Shown here one piece after another: positions 36,201-42,384 of a stretch of 64,000 nucleotides of DNA. Made by a program: the position numbers and the translations under genes. Source of the DNA: an uncultured Fodinibius sp. (GTDB lineage: Bacteria; Bacteroidota; Rhodothermia; Balneolales; Balneolaceae); NCBI GenBank assembly GCA_913057775.1, contig CAJXOG010000001.1, forward strand, positions 372,001 through 436,000. The letters are read 5' to 3'. The notes beneath the pieces were generated by a model that was not told where the DNA came from, ran no database searches, and worked only from the letters and a program-made list of their open reading frames with translations. Numbering within the stretch: position 1 is the stretch's first letter; every line of letters begins with the position of its first letter.

Positions 36201-37469
36201 ATATCCTTCCACAAATGATGTGGCCTCAACACCAAAACTTTCGGCTGATACCCCCTGTGCCGGATCGCGATATTGAGCCAGCGTATCCTCATTAAATACA
36301 TCCTGATCTTCATCCGGTGGCATAAATGTACTGTCCGGATTTTGCACTACACCCAGATCTCCCAGCGCAATTGCCTGACGTTCTCCCTCCTGCGATTGGG
36401 TTGATTCACGAAGTACCCAAACATTAACCTCCGTTAGTTGTAAAGCTTGTCCCTGCTGCTGTGGATTGGAGACATTATCTTCAAACTCCTGGCGGGTAAA
36501 GAAATCCAGAAAGAAGTGTTTGTCGGATTCATAATCGCCCGGCCGAATGGAAATTTCCTGTTCTTGCGCACCACCCGTTATTGTTTCTGTTTTACTATCT
36601 CCCTCTTGCTGAGATAGTACTGAGGTTAATTTTAGCGACCCAATTTGAGCCACAGATTTAACCCCGAAAAGAGCGCTACCACCTCGAATTAGCGAATTAC
36701 CTGTTTGCATGGACACATTTCCCAATTCCAACCGCTGCAAAATCTCATCCTCATATCCATCATAAACAATGCTCAAGCGGTTCATAAAGTCAAAATCGCG
36801 CTCGGTATCCCAATCGGTTTGAATCGACAACTTATCTCCAATCGTACCCTGAATATTCAGCTTCAAACTTTGTTCAAAAGTAGGATCAATCTGCCGGCGT
36901 TGATCTTCCGGAATCTCAGGATTCTCAGTCTTTTGTATCGAAGCACCCACATTCATATTGGCCGTTCCGTTAATGCTGAGGTTCACTTCCGGCTTGCCAA
37001 AAATAGTGGTAAAGGTGGATTCTTCTCCCCCCGGTATATCAAGATTAAAGTCAAGCAAACCCTCTTGGCGTTGATCCTCTGTTTGTTGCTCTTGAACAAG
37101 CATTTGCCAGTTATTTTTCAGATGGCGCCGCTTTGATTCTTCTGCATACTGCTCAAAGCTCATCCGAAAACTTGAAGCAACCGGCATCTCATACACTAAC
37201 CGCTGACTGCTATAAGATCCCAGGGAATCGCGTTGAACATACGTCTCCTCTTGGGGCAGCTGTACATAAAAAAGCTTGGGAGGAACATCCGGAAAGGGTT
37301 GCGAAATAGAAGACAGCTTATGCAGCCGGGGCAATGTATCGAGTTGAGCAGTCGTTATACGAAGTGAGTCCTGTGCACCCTGAGCCATACTCTGCTCGGG
37401 GCCTGCTACCATAGCTGCCAAACAAAAAAGTAGAACAAAGGTCGAAAAATTAAATGCTTTGAGCTGCAC
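30249..37469 (-). CDS. sprA: T9SS outer-membrane translocon SprA (Sov)
   Basis: SprA forms the giant single-chain barrel that exports type IX cargo through the outer membrane. At 2406 aa it matches the Flavobacterium johnsoniae protein (about 2400 aa). A signal peptide ends after 'MVAGPEQSMAQ'. Conserved family wording is visible: 'FSLSEFA'-like strand repeats, 'EYENNQLTQIGKKSFTGLRAKYQF', 'FIDDFEGSDIGLSFMNPGRWNLA' near residue 830, and long Ser/Asn/Arg-rich beta-strand stretches throughout. The start codon is GTG at 37469. It is a single gene between convergent lnt and divergent lptF-type genes. No porK-porN, porV or gld genes are next to it. Confidence 0.96.
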   Translation of the reverse strand: MQLKAFNFSTFVLLFCLAAMVAGPEQSMAQGAQDSLRITTAQLDTLPRLHKLSSISQPFPDVPPKLFYVQLPQEETYVQRDSLGSYSSQRLVYEMPVASSFRMSFEQYAEESKRRHLKNNWQMLVQEQQTEDQRQEGLLDFNLDIPGGEESTFTTIFGKPEVNLSINGTANMNVGASIQKTENPEIPEDQRRQIDPTFEQSLKLNIQGTIGDKLSIQTDWDTERDFDFMNRLSIVYDGYEDEILQRLELGNVSMQTGNSLIRGGSALFGVKSVAQIGSLKLTSVLSQQEGDSKTETITGGAQEQEISIRPGDYESDKHFFLDFFTRQEFEDNVSNPQQQGQALQLTEVNVWVLRESTQSQEGERQAIALGDLGVVQNPDSTFMPPDEDQDVFNEDTLAQYRDPAQGVSAESFGVEATSFVEGYFVPLQQGADYSLDRNLGYISIKRNLGSRQALAVSFKYRDPQTGETISVGDVSQGGNERMYLKLLRPQTVTTSNILWDLMMKNVYSLGANNLTQDGLELDIKYTEQNVPSSSLPQRDQILLQDLGLDRVDQQGALNPDNKIDFSTTVLEPSTGTLVFPYLEPFGSRIEQLLTESGTPSDRVSDLTFDELYNEKKVNANQSSKNSFYRIQGSSKGSISSSYSLGYSLVEGSVKVFANGRELQEGTDYAVDYSIGSITILNEQYLRRGQEIKIEYENNQLTQIGKKSFTGLRAKYQFTDNISLGSTYFKLKERPLQDKIRIGDEPVNNSVVGFDANAHFDTPWLTRLIDQIPLLQTKENSSFTLSGEFAHLRPGVSQTSAVNDAIENNRLFEDEENGLSFIDDFEGSDIGLSFMNPGRWNLAAAPAALPGYGPDEMFFEENPPQNPSTNIADKIARSDLRGTFAWYSIPQNIDQILGGVNFNPETEQVRVTDVFPNRDVLTEENFISTLDVYFDPTKRGPYNYNENLRTLLEDEPERTWSGMTTTLPSGQEDLTQNNIEFLEFWMQSVLPNGRSPSAQDLQDYEGKIYIDIGVVSEDVVPNFKTNTEDGLVRRPQDLQEDNISGQSRSYIPTPLPAPEGQFSNDTRGLSDVGLDGAPNEGGIANKNEQNLFSEFIESMASEYGIASDEYEQIVDDPSNDDYVYYGESQAGNGDLQERFSRMYGYHDGNTPPNEGEKRAVTNKPDTEGLITPSIVEQNNAYFQYEIDWNPADFSELEPGSEGTFIVDKVDGANQQDRWYQVRLPLEDWVRKVGGIENFQNISYIRVWLSGYEKPFTLRFATFELVGSQWRPAENVDQQQGTTQGEFNISSVNIEENSQRSPIPYRQPEGAIRAVNRDRQRQTIANEQSITMNIENLGPGELKMMKRVYPGGLNMINYSNVRMFVHGEGYDNRGDAELVVRFGTDLTNNFYEYRQPISPSDPNYPYSTEQLSEMGEAEREMEAEEVWLYEENSMNILLRAFNELKQLRDQQGVESNTVFERGDLLENAPPGAIIGVKGNPSLDRVGEIGMGIQNPFDPQNPDEGGIASLNGQFWFNELRVSGFDNKSGWAANAKAEMKLADFATVNANFNRETDGFGALNSRLGQRRMSDVQAYDLNSTVNMHKFIPDRFGWNIPVSLSTRRSSSTPRYLPNQGDVRLSEFENAVQARNDISESQKQQIIDQRVRESQTVTESYSINVSNLSKSRSQSSLAEYTLDKTTVNYVYNVTERRNPQYQQQDNWNYSGSVRYNYSFPQTKVFRPLGFLGNVPLIHPLAGIKLGYTPASINASVGMDREYDEQLRRISDPDLENALQQSHSFTYDTEFGLGYNITPTIKTTFRSRTVFDLSRAGVEEAGPGNPMADSTQYSVRPSFDVLSDLVFDTLSSRRSNYQESYTAAWQPRLNKVSALDWINYSANYSGGYQWRNSPRGSDLGANVSNNFSLNQTLDFNIRSLLNGMDWYRNLQNNQNSNSSFPADTTTGLTEKQFGKTIGDIGKKVVGGILSIQSMDFSFNISQSSLQSGYAGTSPLYDMFGRSSGEYSPPFSYRTGFANEIGLNQLIENPSENSSLQLPSNRNLTDDITVRSRLQPFDNLTIDLSWNSKWNETNTKSITIDPNQNLSTVRSQNGSISSSIWAFGSGYEAFFKKQLRTAFDDIGDNTDITDSTGNSDGRTVLGRTALQEDFRQSYLAFSQGAIGDRNFTPFPLPGWRITWTGLEKFIPYFGDFMSRASISHNYSGTYRLGWVFNADQSLLPDISLGAYSVTNRRPEFEPNSINIEKRFSPLVGLNLTWESNLRTNIQYEQSKVTSLALSNSTVIERLSKGLKLTFAYTIRNFKIPFFKRLDNAVDITLNGSYIEDEEKKFELDSDLDEALAAGPDDIIKDPDRADFSSTVTGGQARINGSAVIGYQFSQMIQANFEYNYSKLIPKTSGVYGRTDHDILFNIVVSIRSN

Positions 37470-37509
37470 GAAACCGTTGTAGAATATATTTACATATTAT
37501 TTCAATCAG

Positions 37510-37517
37510 CAAATCTA
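37510..37517 (-). promoter_or_regulatory. Putative -7 box of sprA
   Basis: Read on the minus strand, TAGATTTG matches TAnnTTTG exactly and ends 40 nt before the GTG start. No -33 TTTG was found at normal spacing, so the promoter call is tentative. Confidence 0.35.
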
Positions 37518-37652
37518 TAGTAGCAATCTTCTATATACGGCTCCTTGTTTTTATTGAAATGATCGTATCCCCATGCACTCTGCAGAATTATAATGGATTC
37601 CTGCTTTCCATAAAAGTACAAACTCTGGGTTTGTAGTCATAATAAATCTCCA

Positions 37653-37684
37653 TTTTGTAAAGAACGCATATAGACCTAATTTTA
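37653..37684 (+). promoter_or_regulatory. Putative promoter of the LptF/LptG permease pair
   Basis: TTTTG (37653-37657), then 19 nt, then TAATTTTA (37677-37684, one mismatch to TAnnTTTG) gives both halves of a Bacteroidota promoter with good spacing, 22 nt before the ATG. The -7 box lies within the small dyad CCTAATTTTAGG. Confidence 0.45.
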
Positions 37685-37706
37685 GGCTCCCTAATTAATC
37701 AACAAT

Positions 37707-39146
37707 ATGCGATTACTACCCAACAAACTACAATTAGATATTCTTAAGCGGCATATAGGTCCCTTCATCTTCTGTTTCTGTACGCTGATGTTCCTGCTGC
37801 TTATGCAATTTCTGATTCTTTATATTGACCTGCTTATCGGCAAGGGATTACCATTAGGGGTTATTTTGGAGCTTATTATTACGAATCTGGCTTCGATGGT
37901 CGTACTTGCCGTGCCGATGGCCGTATTGGTAGCTTCATTAATGGCTTATGGGAAAATTACGGAATTAAATGAATTAACGGCTATTCGTGCCGCAGGTATC
38001 AATCCCATCCACGTTATAAATCCCGTTTTGGTTGCATCCATACTGCTTTCCGTTTTTCTGATGTGGTTTTCCAATGATATTCTGCCTGATGCCAATCAGC
38101 GAGCCCGGTCGCTATTTATTGATATCCGCCTTAAAAAACCTGGATTTGATCTGAAAGAAAATGAGTTTTACGAAGGGATCGACAATTACACTTTCCTGGT
38201 CAAGGAGATTACGAACGAATCTGATTCACTCCGCGATGTCACCATATACCAGCATCCCACTCGTGACCGTAAAGAGGCCTACATCAAAGCCGAAAAGGGA
38301 CGGCTCGCAAGTAAACAAAGCGGACAAACACTCACCCTCTTTCTGAATGACGGATCGGTACTTCGAAAACTTGATCGCAGACAACAAGGAAAACTGGTTG
38401 ACGTCTTTGAGGAGACTAAATTTGATCGGTATCGGATTAGCTTTGACCTATCAGATTTAGCCTTTTCGCGTTCCAATCCTGCTGATCGTTCCCGCAACGA
38501 CCGTACTATGAATATACAGGCAATGAGCAGCGTTGTCGATTCTCTGAACAATCAGATAGAAAAACAGAAAAAGCATATCTTAAAGAATACAAATTACATC
38601 TATCCTACGCTCACCATAACCAATACCGGGGAAAACAAGGAGTCGGATTTAAAAAAATCGGAGACCGATACTACCGATTCTCCATACCAAAGTCAGTATT
38701 TGGCATTGCAGCATTTACAATCAAAATCTGACCAATTACGACTGCACGATATTGGCCTGATGAAACTACGCAACTATAAATCCTTTATTGAAGACGTTGT
38801 CTCGGATACCGAGTGGCGACTCGAAAAAATCGCACAATACCTGGTTGAAATACATAAAAAGTTTTCCATTCCCATCGCCTGTATTGTCTTTGTTCTACTT
38901 GGCGCTCCCATTGGCATGTATACCAAGAAAGGGAATTTGGGATACGCAGCTCTTATTGGTACGGTATTTTTAACGTTCTACTGGATTTCCATTATTCAGG
39001 GCGAAAAGATGGCAGACCGCTTGTTTATTTCACCTTTCACCGGAATGTGGTTATCAGATATTGTGCTTGGTGCCGTAGGACTTATTATGGTAATCAGCAT
39101 TAGTACTCCTTACAAACTATCAAAACTGTGGAAACATCGTGACTAA
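37707..39146 (+). CDS. LptF/LptG-family LPS export permease with extended periplasmic region
   Basis: This inner-membrane permease (YjgP/YjgQ family) works with the LptB ATPase to extract LPS and pass it to the Lpt bridge. Three N-terminal helices lie near residues 18-125 ('MVVLAVPMAVLVASLMAYGKITELNELTAIRAAGINP' is the family core). Three more lie near the C-terminus ('KFSIPIACIVFVLLGAPIGMYTKKGNLGYA'). At 479 aa it is about 120 residues longer than E. coli LptF. The surplus lies around residues 260-370 and contains a Gln/Lys/Asn-rich, probably coiled-coil stretch ('SLNNQIEKQKKHILKN'). It overlaps the next permease gene by 8 bp. Confidence 0.92.
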   Translation: MRLLPNKLQLDILKRHIGPFIFCFCTLMFLLLMQFLILYIDLLIGKGLPLGVILELIITNLASMVVLAVPMAVLVASLMAYGKITELNELTAIRAAGINPIHVINPVLVASILLSVFLMWFSNDILPDANQRARSLFIDIRLKKPGFDLKENEFYEGIDNYTFLVKEITNESDSLRDVTIYQHPTRDRKEAYIKAEKGRLASKQSGQTLTLFLNDGSVLRKLDRRQQGKLVDVFEETKFDRYRISFDLSDLAFSRSNPADRSRNDRTMNIQAMSSVVDSLNNQIEKQKKHILKNTNYIYPTLTITNTGENKESDLKKSETDTTDSPYQSQYLALQHLQSKSDQLRLHDIGLMKLRNYKSFIEDVVSDTEWRLEKIAQYLVEIHKKFSIPIACIVFVLLGAPIGMYTKKGNLGYAALIGTVFLTFYWISIIQGEKMADRLFISPFTGMWLSDIVLGAVGLIMVISISTPYKLSKLWKHRD

Positions 39147-40221
39147 AAAAATTGATCGCTATATCTTTTTTAGGATGTTGACCATCACATTATTTGTGAT
39201 GATGGTGCTGATATTCATTTTTATCGTTATTGATTTTTCGGAAAACAGCGAAGATTTTACCGATAAGGGAGCTACTTTTGTCCAAATATTCGGGGTCTAT
39301 TATCTTAATTATATTCCTGAAATAGCTCGCTTAATCATCCCTGTTGCCGTATTTATCGCCTGCCTGTACTTAACGGGACAAATGGCTGAACGACTCGAAA
39401 TTACCGCCCTGAAAGCAGCCGGCGTTAGTTTGTACCGTCTAATTTTACCCTACCTTGCGTTCGCCTTTTTAATGACAGCCACCATGAGTTATCTGGATGC
39501 TTTTGTAATCCCAAATGCCAATGAAACACGCATTGCATTTGAATCGGAATATCTGTCCGGTAAATCGGATAAAGTAGATACAAACCGAATCTTTCGACAG
39601 GAATCCGAGAACTCCATTTTTAAAATAAATTATTTCAATCCCGATAAAGGAACCGGATATCGAGTTGATGTAGTAAACTTTGAGGGCGACAGTATCAGCG
39701 AAAAAATGTTTATCCAGCGCATGATCTGGCAAGAAGAGAAACAACACTGGAAGCTCGAAAATGTACGGAAACAAACTTTTACTGAAATGGGCTACACCGA
39801 AGTCCATATCGATTCAATGGATACAACACTGAATATCTATCCGCGCGATTTAACTCGCAAAACATCCGATATCTACCAACTTACCTATCCCGAAGCTCAA
39901 AATTATATTCAATCCATCGAGCGCAGCGGTGCCGGGGGTGTGGAATTGCCCAAAGTACAGCTCTTCGGGCGGTATGCCTATCCCTTTTCAATTATTGTTG
40001 TGACTATCGTGGGATTTGCTCTCGCTTCGGTTCGACGGGAAGGCGGCAAGGGGTTCTATATCGCAGCGGGGCTGGCCGTAAGTTTTCTATACCTGGTAAT
40101 GATGAAAGTGATTGAACCATTCGGAGGTCAGGGCGAAATTGACCCTATGCTGGCAGCAACACTACCTCACCTGATCTTTCTGGTAATTGGTGTAAGTATC
40201 CTCATTAACGCCCGTAAATAA
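39139..40221 (+). CDS. LptF/LptG-family LPS export permease
   Basis: This is the second half of the LPS-extraction permease. The 360-aa protein is of standard length. It has N-terminal helices with 'YLNYIPEIARLIIPVAVFIACLYLTGQMAERLEITALKAAGVSLYRL', a periplasmic beta-jellyroll around residues 130-250 and C-terminal helices 'RYAYPFSIIVVTIVGFALASVRREGGKGFYIAAGLAVSFLYLVMMK'. The start codon is GTG, overlapping the first permease gene by 8 bp, so the two are translated together, as expected for partners in LptB2FG. The sequence alone does not say which is F and which is G. LptB is outside the window. Confidence 0.93.
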   Translation: MTKKIDRYIFFRMLTITLFVMMVLIFIFIVIDFSENSEDFTDKGATFVQIFGVYYLNYIPEIARLIIPVAVFIACLYLTGQMAERLEITALKAAGVSLYRLILPYLAFAFLMTATMSYLDAFVIPNANETRIAFESEYLSGKSDKVDTNRIFRQESENSIFKINYFNPDKGTGYRVDVVNFEGDSISEKMFIQRMIWQEEKQHWKLENVRKQTFTEMGYTEVHIDSMDTTLNIYPRDLTRKTSDIYQLTYPEAQNYIQSIERSGAGGVELPKVQLFGRYAYPFSIIVVTIVGFALASVRREGGKGFYIAAGLAVSFLYLVMMKVIEPFGGQGEIDPMLAATLPHLIFLVIGVSILINARK

Positions 40222-40235
40222 TCTTCAGCTAGCTA

Positions 40236-41714
40236 TTAGCTTACTGAATAGTTTGGAGCTTCTTTGGTAATTTCTACCGTATGAGGATGACTTTCTTTGT
40301 AAGCTGCTGCAGAAATTTGTACAAATTCAGCCTTCTGCAGTCTAGCAATATCAGGCGCTCCGCAGTAACCCATAGCAGCACGTAATCCGCCAGTCATTTG
40401 ATGGACGACTTCGCTTAAATAACCTTTATATGGAACTCGTCCTTCAATGCCTTCAGGTACAAGTTTATTGATGTTATCCTCAACATCCTGGAAATAACGA
40501 TCTTTTGATCCTTGTTCCATCGCTCCCAGGCTTCCCATTCCACGGTACGACTTGTACTTTCGTGATTCATAGATAACCGTCTCACCGGGCGCCTCATCAA
40601 CTCCCGCGAACATCGATCCCATCATAACCGCGTGCGCTCCCCCGGCCAGTGCTTTGGGGATATCTCCCGTTTGCTTAATTCCCCCATCGGCAATAACACT
40701 AACACCTGCCTCATGAGCATATTCCGCCACTTCCATCACCGCACTTAATTGAGGCACTCCCACTCCTGTAACAACGCGAGTTGTACAAATAGATCCCGGT
40801 CCAACACCTACCTTAAGGACATCTGTTCCTACATCAATCAAGGCCTTTGCAGCATTTCTGGTAGCAATATTTCCGGCAATAAGATCCAGATCAGGATATT
40901 CTCTTTTGATATCTTTCACCATATCCAGCACACCCTGCGAGTGGCCGTGTGCGGTATCGATAGTGATAACATCAACACCGGAATCAACCAATGCTTCAAC
41001 ACGATCCAGTGTATCTGCTGTAACACCAACCGCTGCTCCCACGCGCAGACGGCCCATGTCATCCTTACAAGCGTTGGGAAAATTCATTTTCTTCTCAATA
41101 TCCTTAAAGGTGATGAGCCCAACCAGCTTCATATTGTCATCCACAATAGGTAGTTTCTCAACCTTGTGCTCTTGCAGTAACTTTTCCGCCTCTTCCAGTG
41201 TGGTACCTTCACGTGCCGTGATAAGATTCTCGGTCGTCATAATAGTACTCAATTTCTTATCCACGTAATGCTCAAAACGCAAATCCCTGTTCGTAACAAT
41301 ACCGATGAGCGTATTATCATCTTCCACAATGGGAATTCCGCCAATCTTATGCTTCTTCATAAGTCCGCGCGCTTTGCGAACGGTTTCATTCTTTCCCAAT
41401 GTAACCGGATCAACAATCATCCCACTTTCACTACGCTTTACCATGCGTACCTGGTCGGCCTGATCCTCAATCGACATGTTTTTGTGCAGCATCGCAATCC
41501 CACCTTCGCGCGCTAGCGCAATAGCCAGTCGGTACTCCGATACGGTATCCATAGCCGAACTAATGATGGGAATATTGAGCGTAAGTTCAGAAGTTAAATC
41601 CACGCTTGTATCTACTTCGCGGGGAACAACTTCAGAATGCGCTGGAACTAAAAGTAAATCATCATAGGTTAAACCCTGACGTGAAATTCGGTCGAAAGGA
41701 GAGGAATTTTCCAT
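40236..41714 (-). CDS. guaB: Inosine-5'-monophosphate dehydrogenase
   Basis: IMPDH oxidises IMP to XMP with NAD+, the first step to GMP. The protein begins '[29 protein letters not shown]', the normal family start. I therefore place the ATG at 41714 instead of 41816 as in the ORF track, giving 492 aa. Two CBS domains occupy about residues 95-210 ('[12 protein letters not shown]', '[12 protein letters not shown]'). The catalytic loop '[22 protein letters not shown]' carries the active Cys near 308. '[11 protein letters not shown]' and the flap follow. A strong terminator and a TATCTTTG box lie within 60 bp upstream. Confidence 0.97.
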   Translation of the reverse strand: MENSSPFDRISRQGLTYDDLLLVPAHSEVVPREVDTSVDLTSELTLNIPIISSAMDTVSEYRLAIALAREGGIAMLHKNMSIEDQADQVRMVKRSESGMIVDPVTLGKNETVRKARGLMKKHKIGGIPIVEDDNTLIGIVTNRDLRFEHYVDKKLSTIMTTENLITAREGTTLEEAEKLLQEHKVEKLPIVDDNMKLVGLITFKDIEKKMNFPNACKDDMGRLRVGAAVGVTADTLDRVEALVDSGVDVITIDTAHGHSQGVLDMVKDIKREYPDLDLIAGNIATRNAAKALIDVGTDVLKVGVGPGSICTTRVVTGVGVPQLSAVMEVAEYAHEAGVSVIADGGIKQTGDIPKALAGGAHAVMMGSMFAGVDEAPGETVIYESRKYKSYRGMGSLGAMEQGSKDRYFQDVEDNINKLVPEGIEGRVPYKGYLSEVVHQMTGGLRAAMGYCGAPDIARLQKAEFVQISAAAYKESHPHTVEITKEAPNYSVS

Positions 41715-41753
41715 GGTAGAAACGATCTGCAAGTATTGTGGTTCCAGTTTGGG

Positions 41754-41761
41754 CAAAGATA
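41754..41761 (-). promoter_or_regulatory. Putative -7 box of guaB
   Basis: Read on the minus strand, TATCTTTG ends 39 nt before the guaB ATG and begins exactly where the T tract of the upstream terminator ends. The same 8-mer precedes purB. The -33 position would fall inside the terminator stem and has no TTTG. Confidence 0.45.
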
Positions 41762-41828
41762 AAAAAAATGTGGGCGACCTGCTTAACAGAATTTCCTGAA
41801 AAAAAATGCTAAGCAAGGTCGCTCACAT
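41761..41828 (-). terminator. Long hairpin terminator between the 109-aa gene and guaB
   Basis: On the minus strand ATGTGAGCGACCTTGCTTA pairs with TAAGCA-GGTCGCCCACAT across 18 of 19 positions (one G-T pair, one bulged T). The loop is about 24 nt and contains a T8 run, and the stem is followed by TTTTTTTT. It is strong enough to end the 109-aa gene's transcript, or to act as an attenuator if transcription continues to guaB. Confidence 0.82.
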
Positions 41829-41859
41829 CCGCTTGCAGCCAAGCGCCTCTCCTATAATT

Positions 41860-42189
41860 TCACAGCGATTTTATGTGCAAAGCCTCAATGGCTGTATCCA
41901 ATGAGCAGATACCATCGCGATAACCTTCAACCCAGTAAACCACACGCTGACGTCGACGAGCTACATAGGGGTCGCAGCTGGAATAGTGGCCTTTCAATTC
42001 ATTAACCATAGCCGATACATCATCCTTGATTTCCATTTTAAGCGCATCGGGAATATCGCCCCATCCCATTAACTTAAACATATCTTGCAGCTCGCGGTGC
42101 TCTTTTTCTGCCTCTTGTAAGACCTTGCGAAGAACTGGTTCTAAATTAGTATCAAGACGTTTTTGACTAGTTTTAATCGCGGTATTCAT
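41860..42189 (-). CDS. Hypothetical 109-aa cytoplasmic protein
   Basis: I do not recognise this protein. It is mostly helical and charged: 'LEPVLRKVLQEAEKEHRELQDMFKLMGWGDIPDALKMEIKDDVSAMVNELKG', then a basic patch 'YVARRRQRVVYWVEGYRDGICSLDTAIEALHIKSL'. It has no signal peptide or membrane segment. It forms its own transcription unit, with a strong terminator 32 bp after the stop and guaB beyond. The spacer upstream contains an 18-bp dyad. Coding potential is supported by the ordered amphipathic sequence and the flanking terminator. Function cannot be assigned. Confidence 0.65.
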   Translation of the reverse strand: MNTAIKTSQKRLDTNLEPVLRKVLQEAEKEHRELQDMFKLMGWGDIPDALKMEIKDDVSAMVNELKGHYSSCDPYVARRRQRVVYWVEGYRDGICSLDTAIEALHIKSL

Positions 42190-42239
42190 AATGGTTTTCT
42201 TTGTTTAATTGATGTTCAGTTCTAACTTAATAACCATAA

Positions 42240-42257
42240 GTGACACCAGTATGTCAC
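42240..42257. promoter_or_regulatory. Dyad in the spacer between the 109-aa gene and the GH97 gene
   Basis: GTGACA-CCAGTA-TGTCAC is a perfect 6-bp inverted repeat with a 6-nt centre, a size suited to a dimeric helix-turn-helix regulator (TGACA/TGTCA half-sites). It lies 51 bp before the 109-aa gene and 128 bp before the GH97 gene, closer to the former. The rest of the spacer is AT-rich, with TACTTTTA at 42361 as a possible weak -7 box of the GH97 gene. Confidence 0.35.
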
Positions 42258-42384
42258 CCCTATTTGAATAACTTATTAATCAGATATTAGTCCCACATTT
42301 TCTTTTCTCAAATAGTTGTTTTTTATCCCAAAACCATGAATTTTAAAACCTGTCAATATTTACTTTTATACCAACAGTTTACTT

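Noticed and set aside
37617-37635. Hairpin TACAAAC-TCTGG-GTTTGTA upstream of the LptF-type gene
   Set aside because: A 7-bp AT-rich stem without a T tract in a 237-bp spacer; too weak to call.
41715-41816. 34-residue N-terminal extension of the guaB ORF
   Set aside because: It is translated through the terminator T tract; the standard IMPDH N-terminus starts at 41714.
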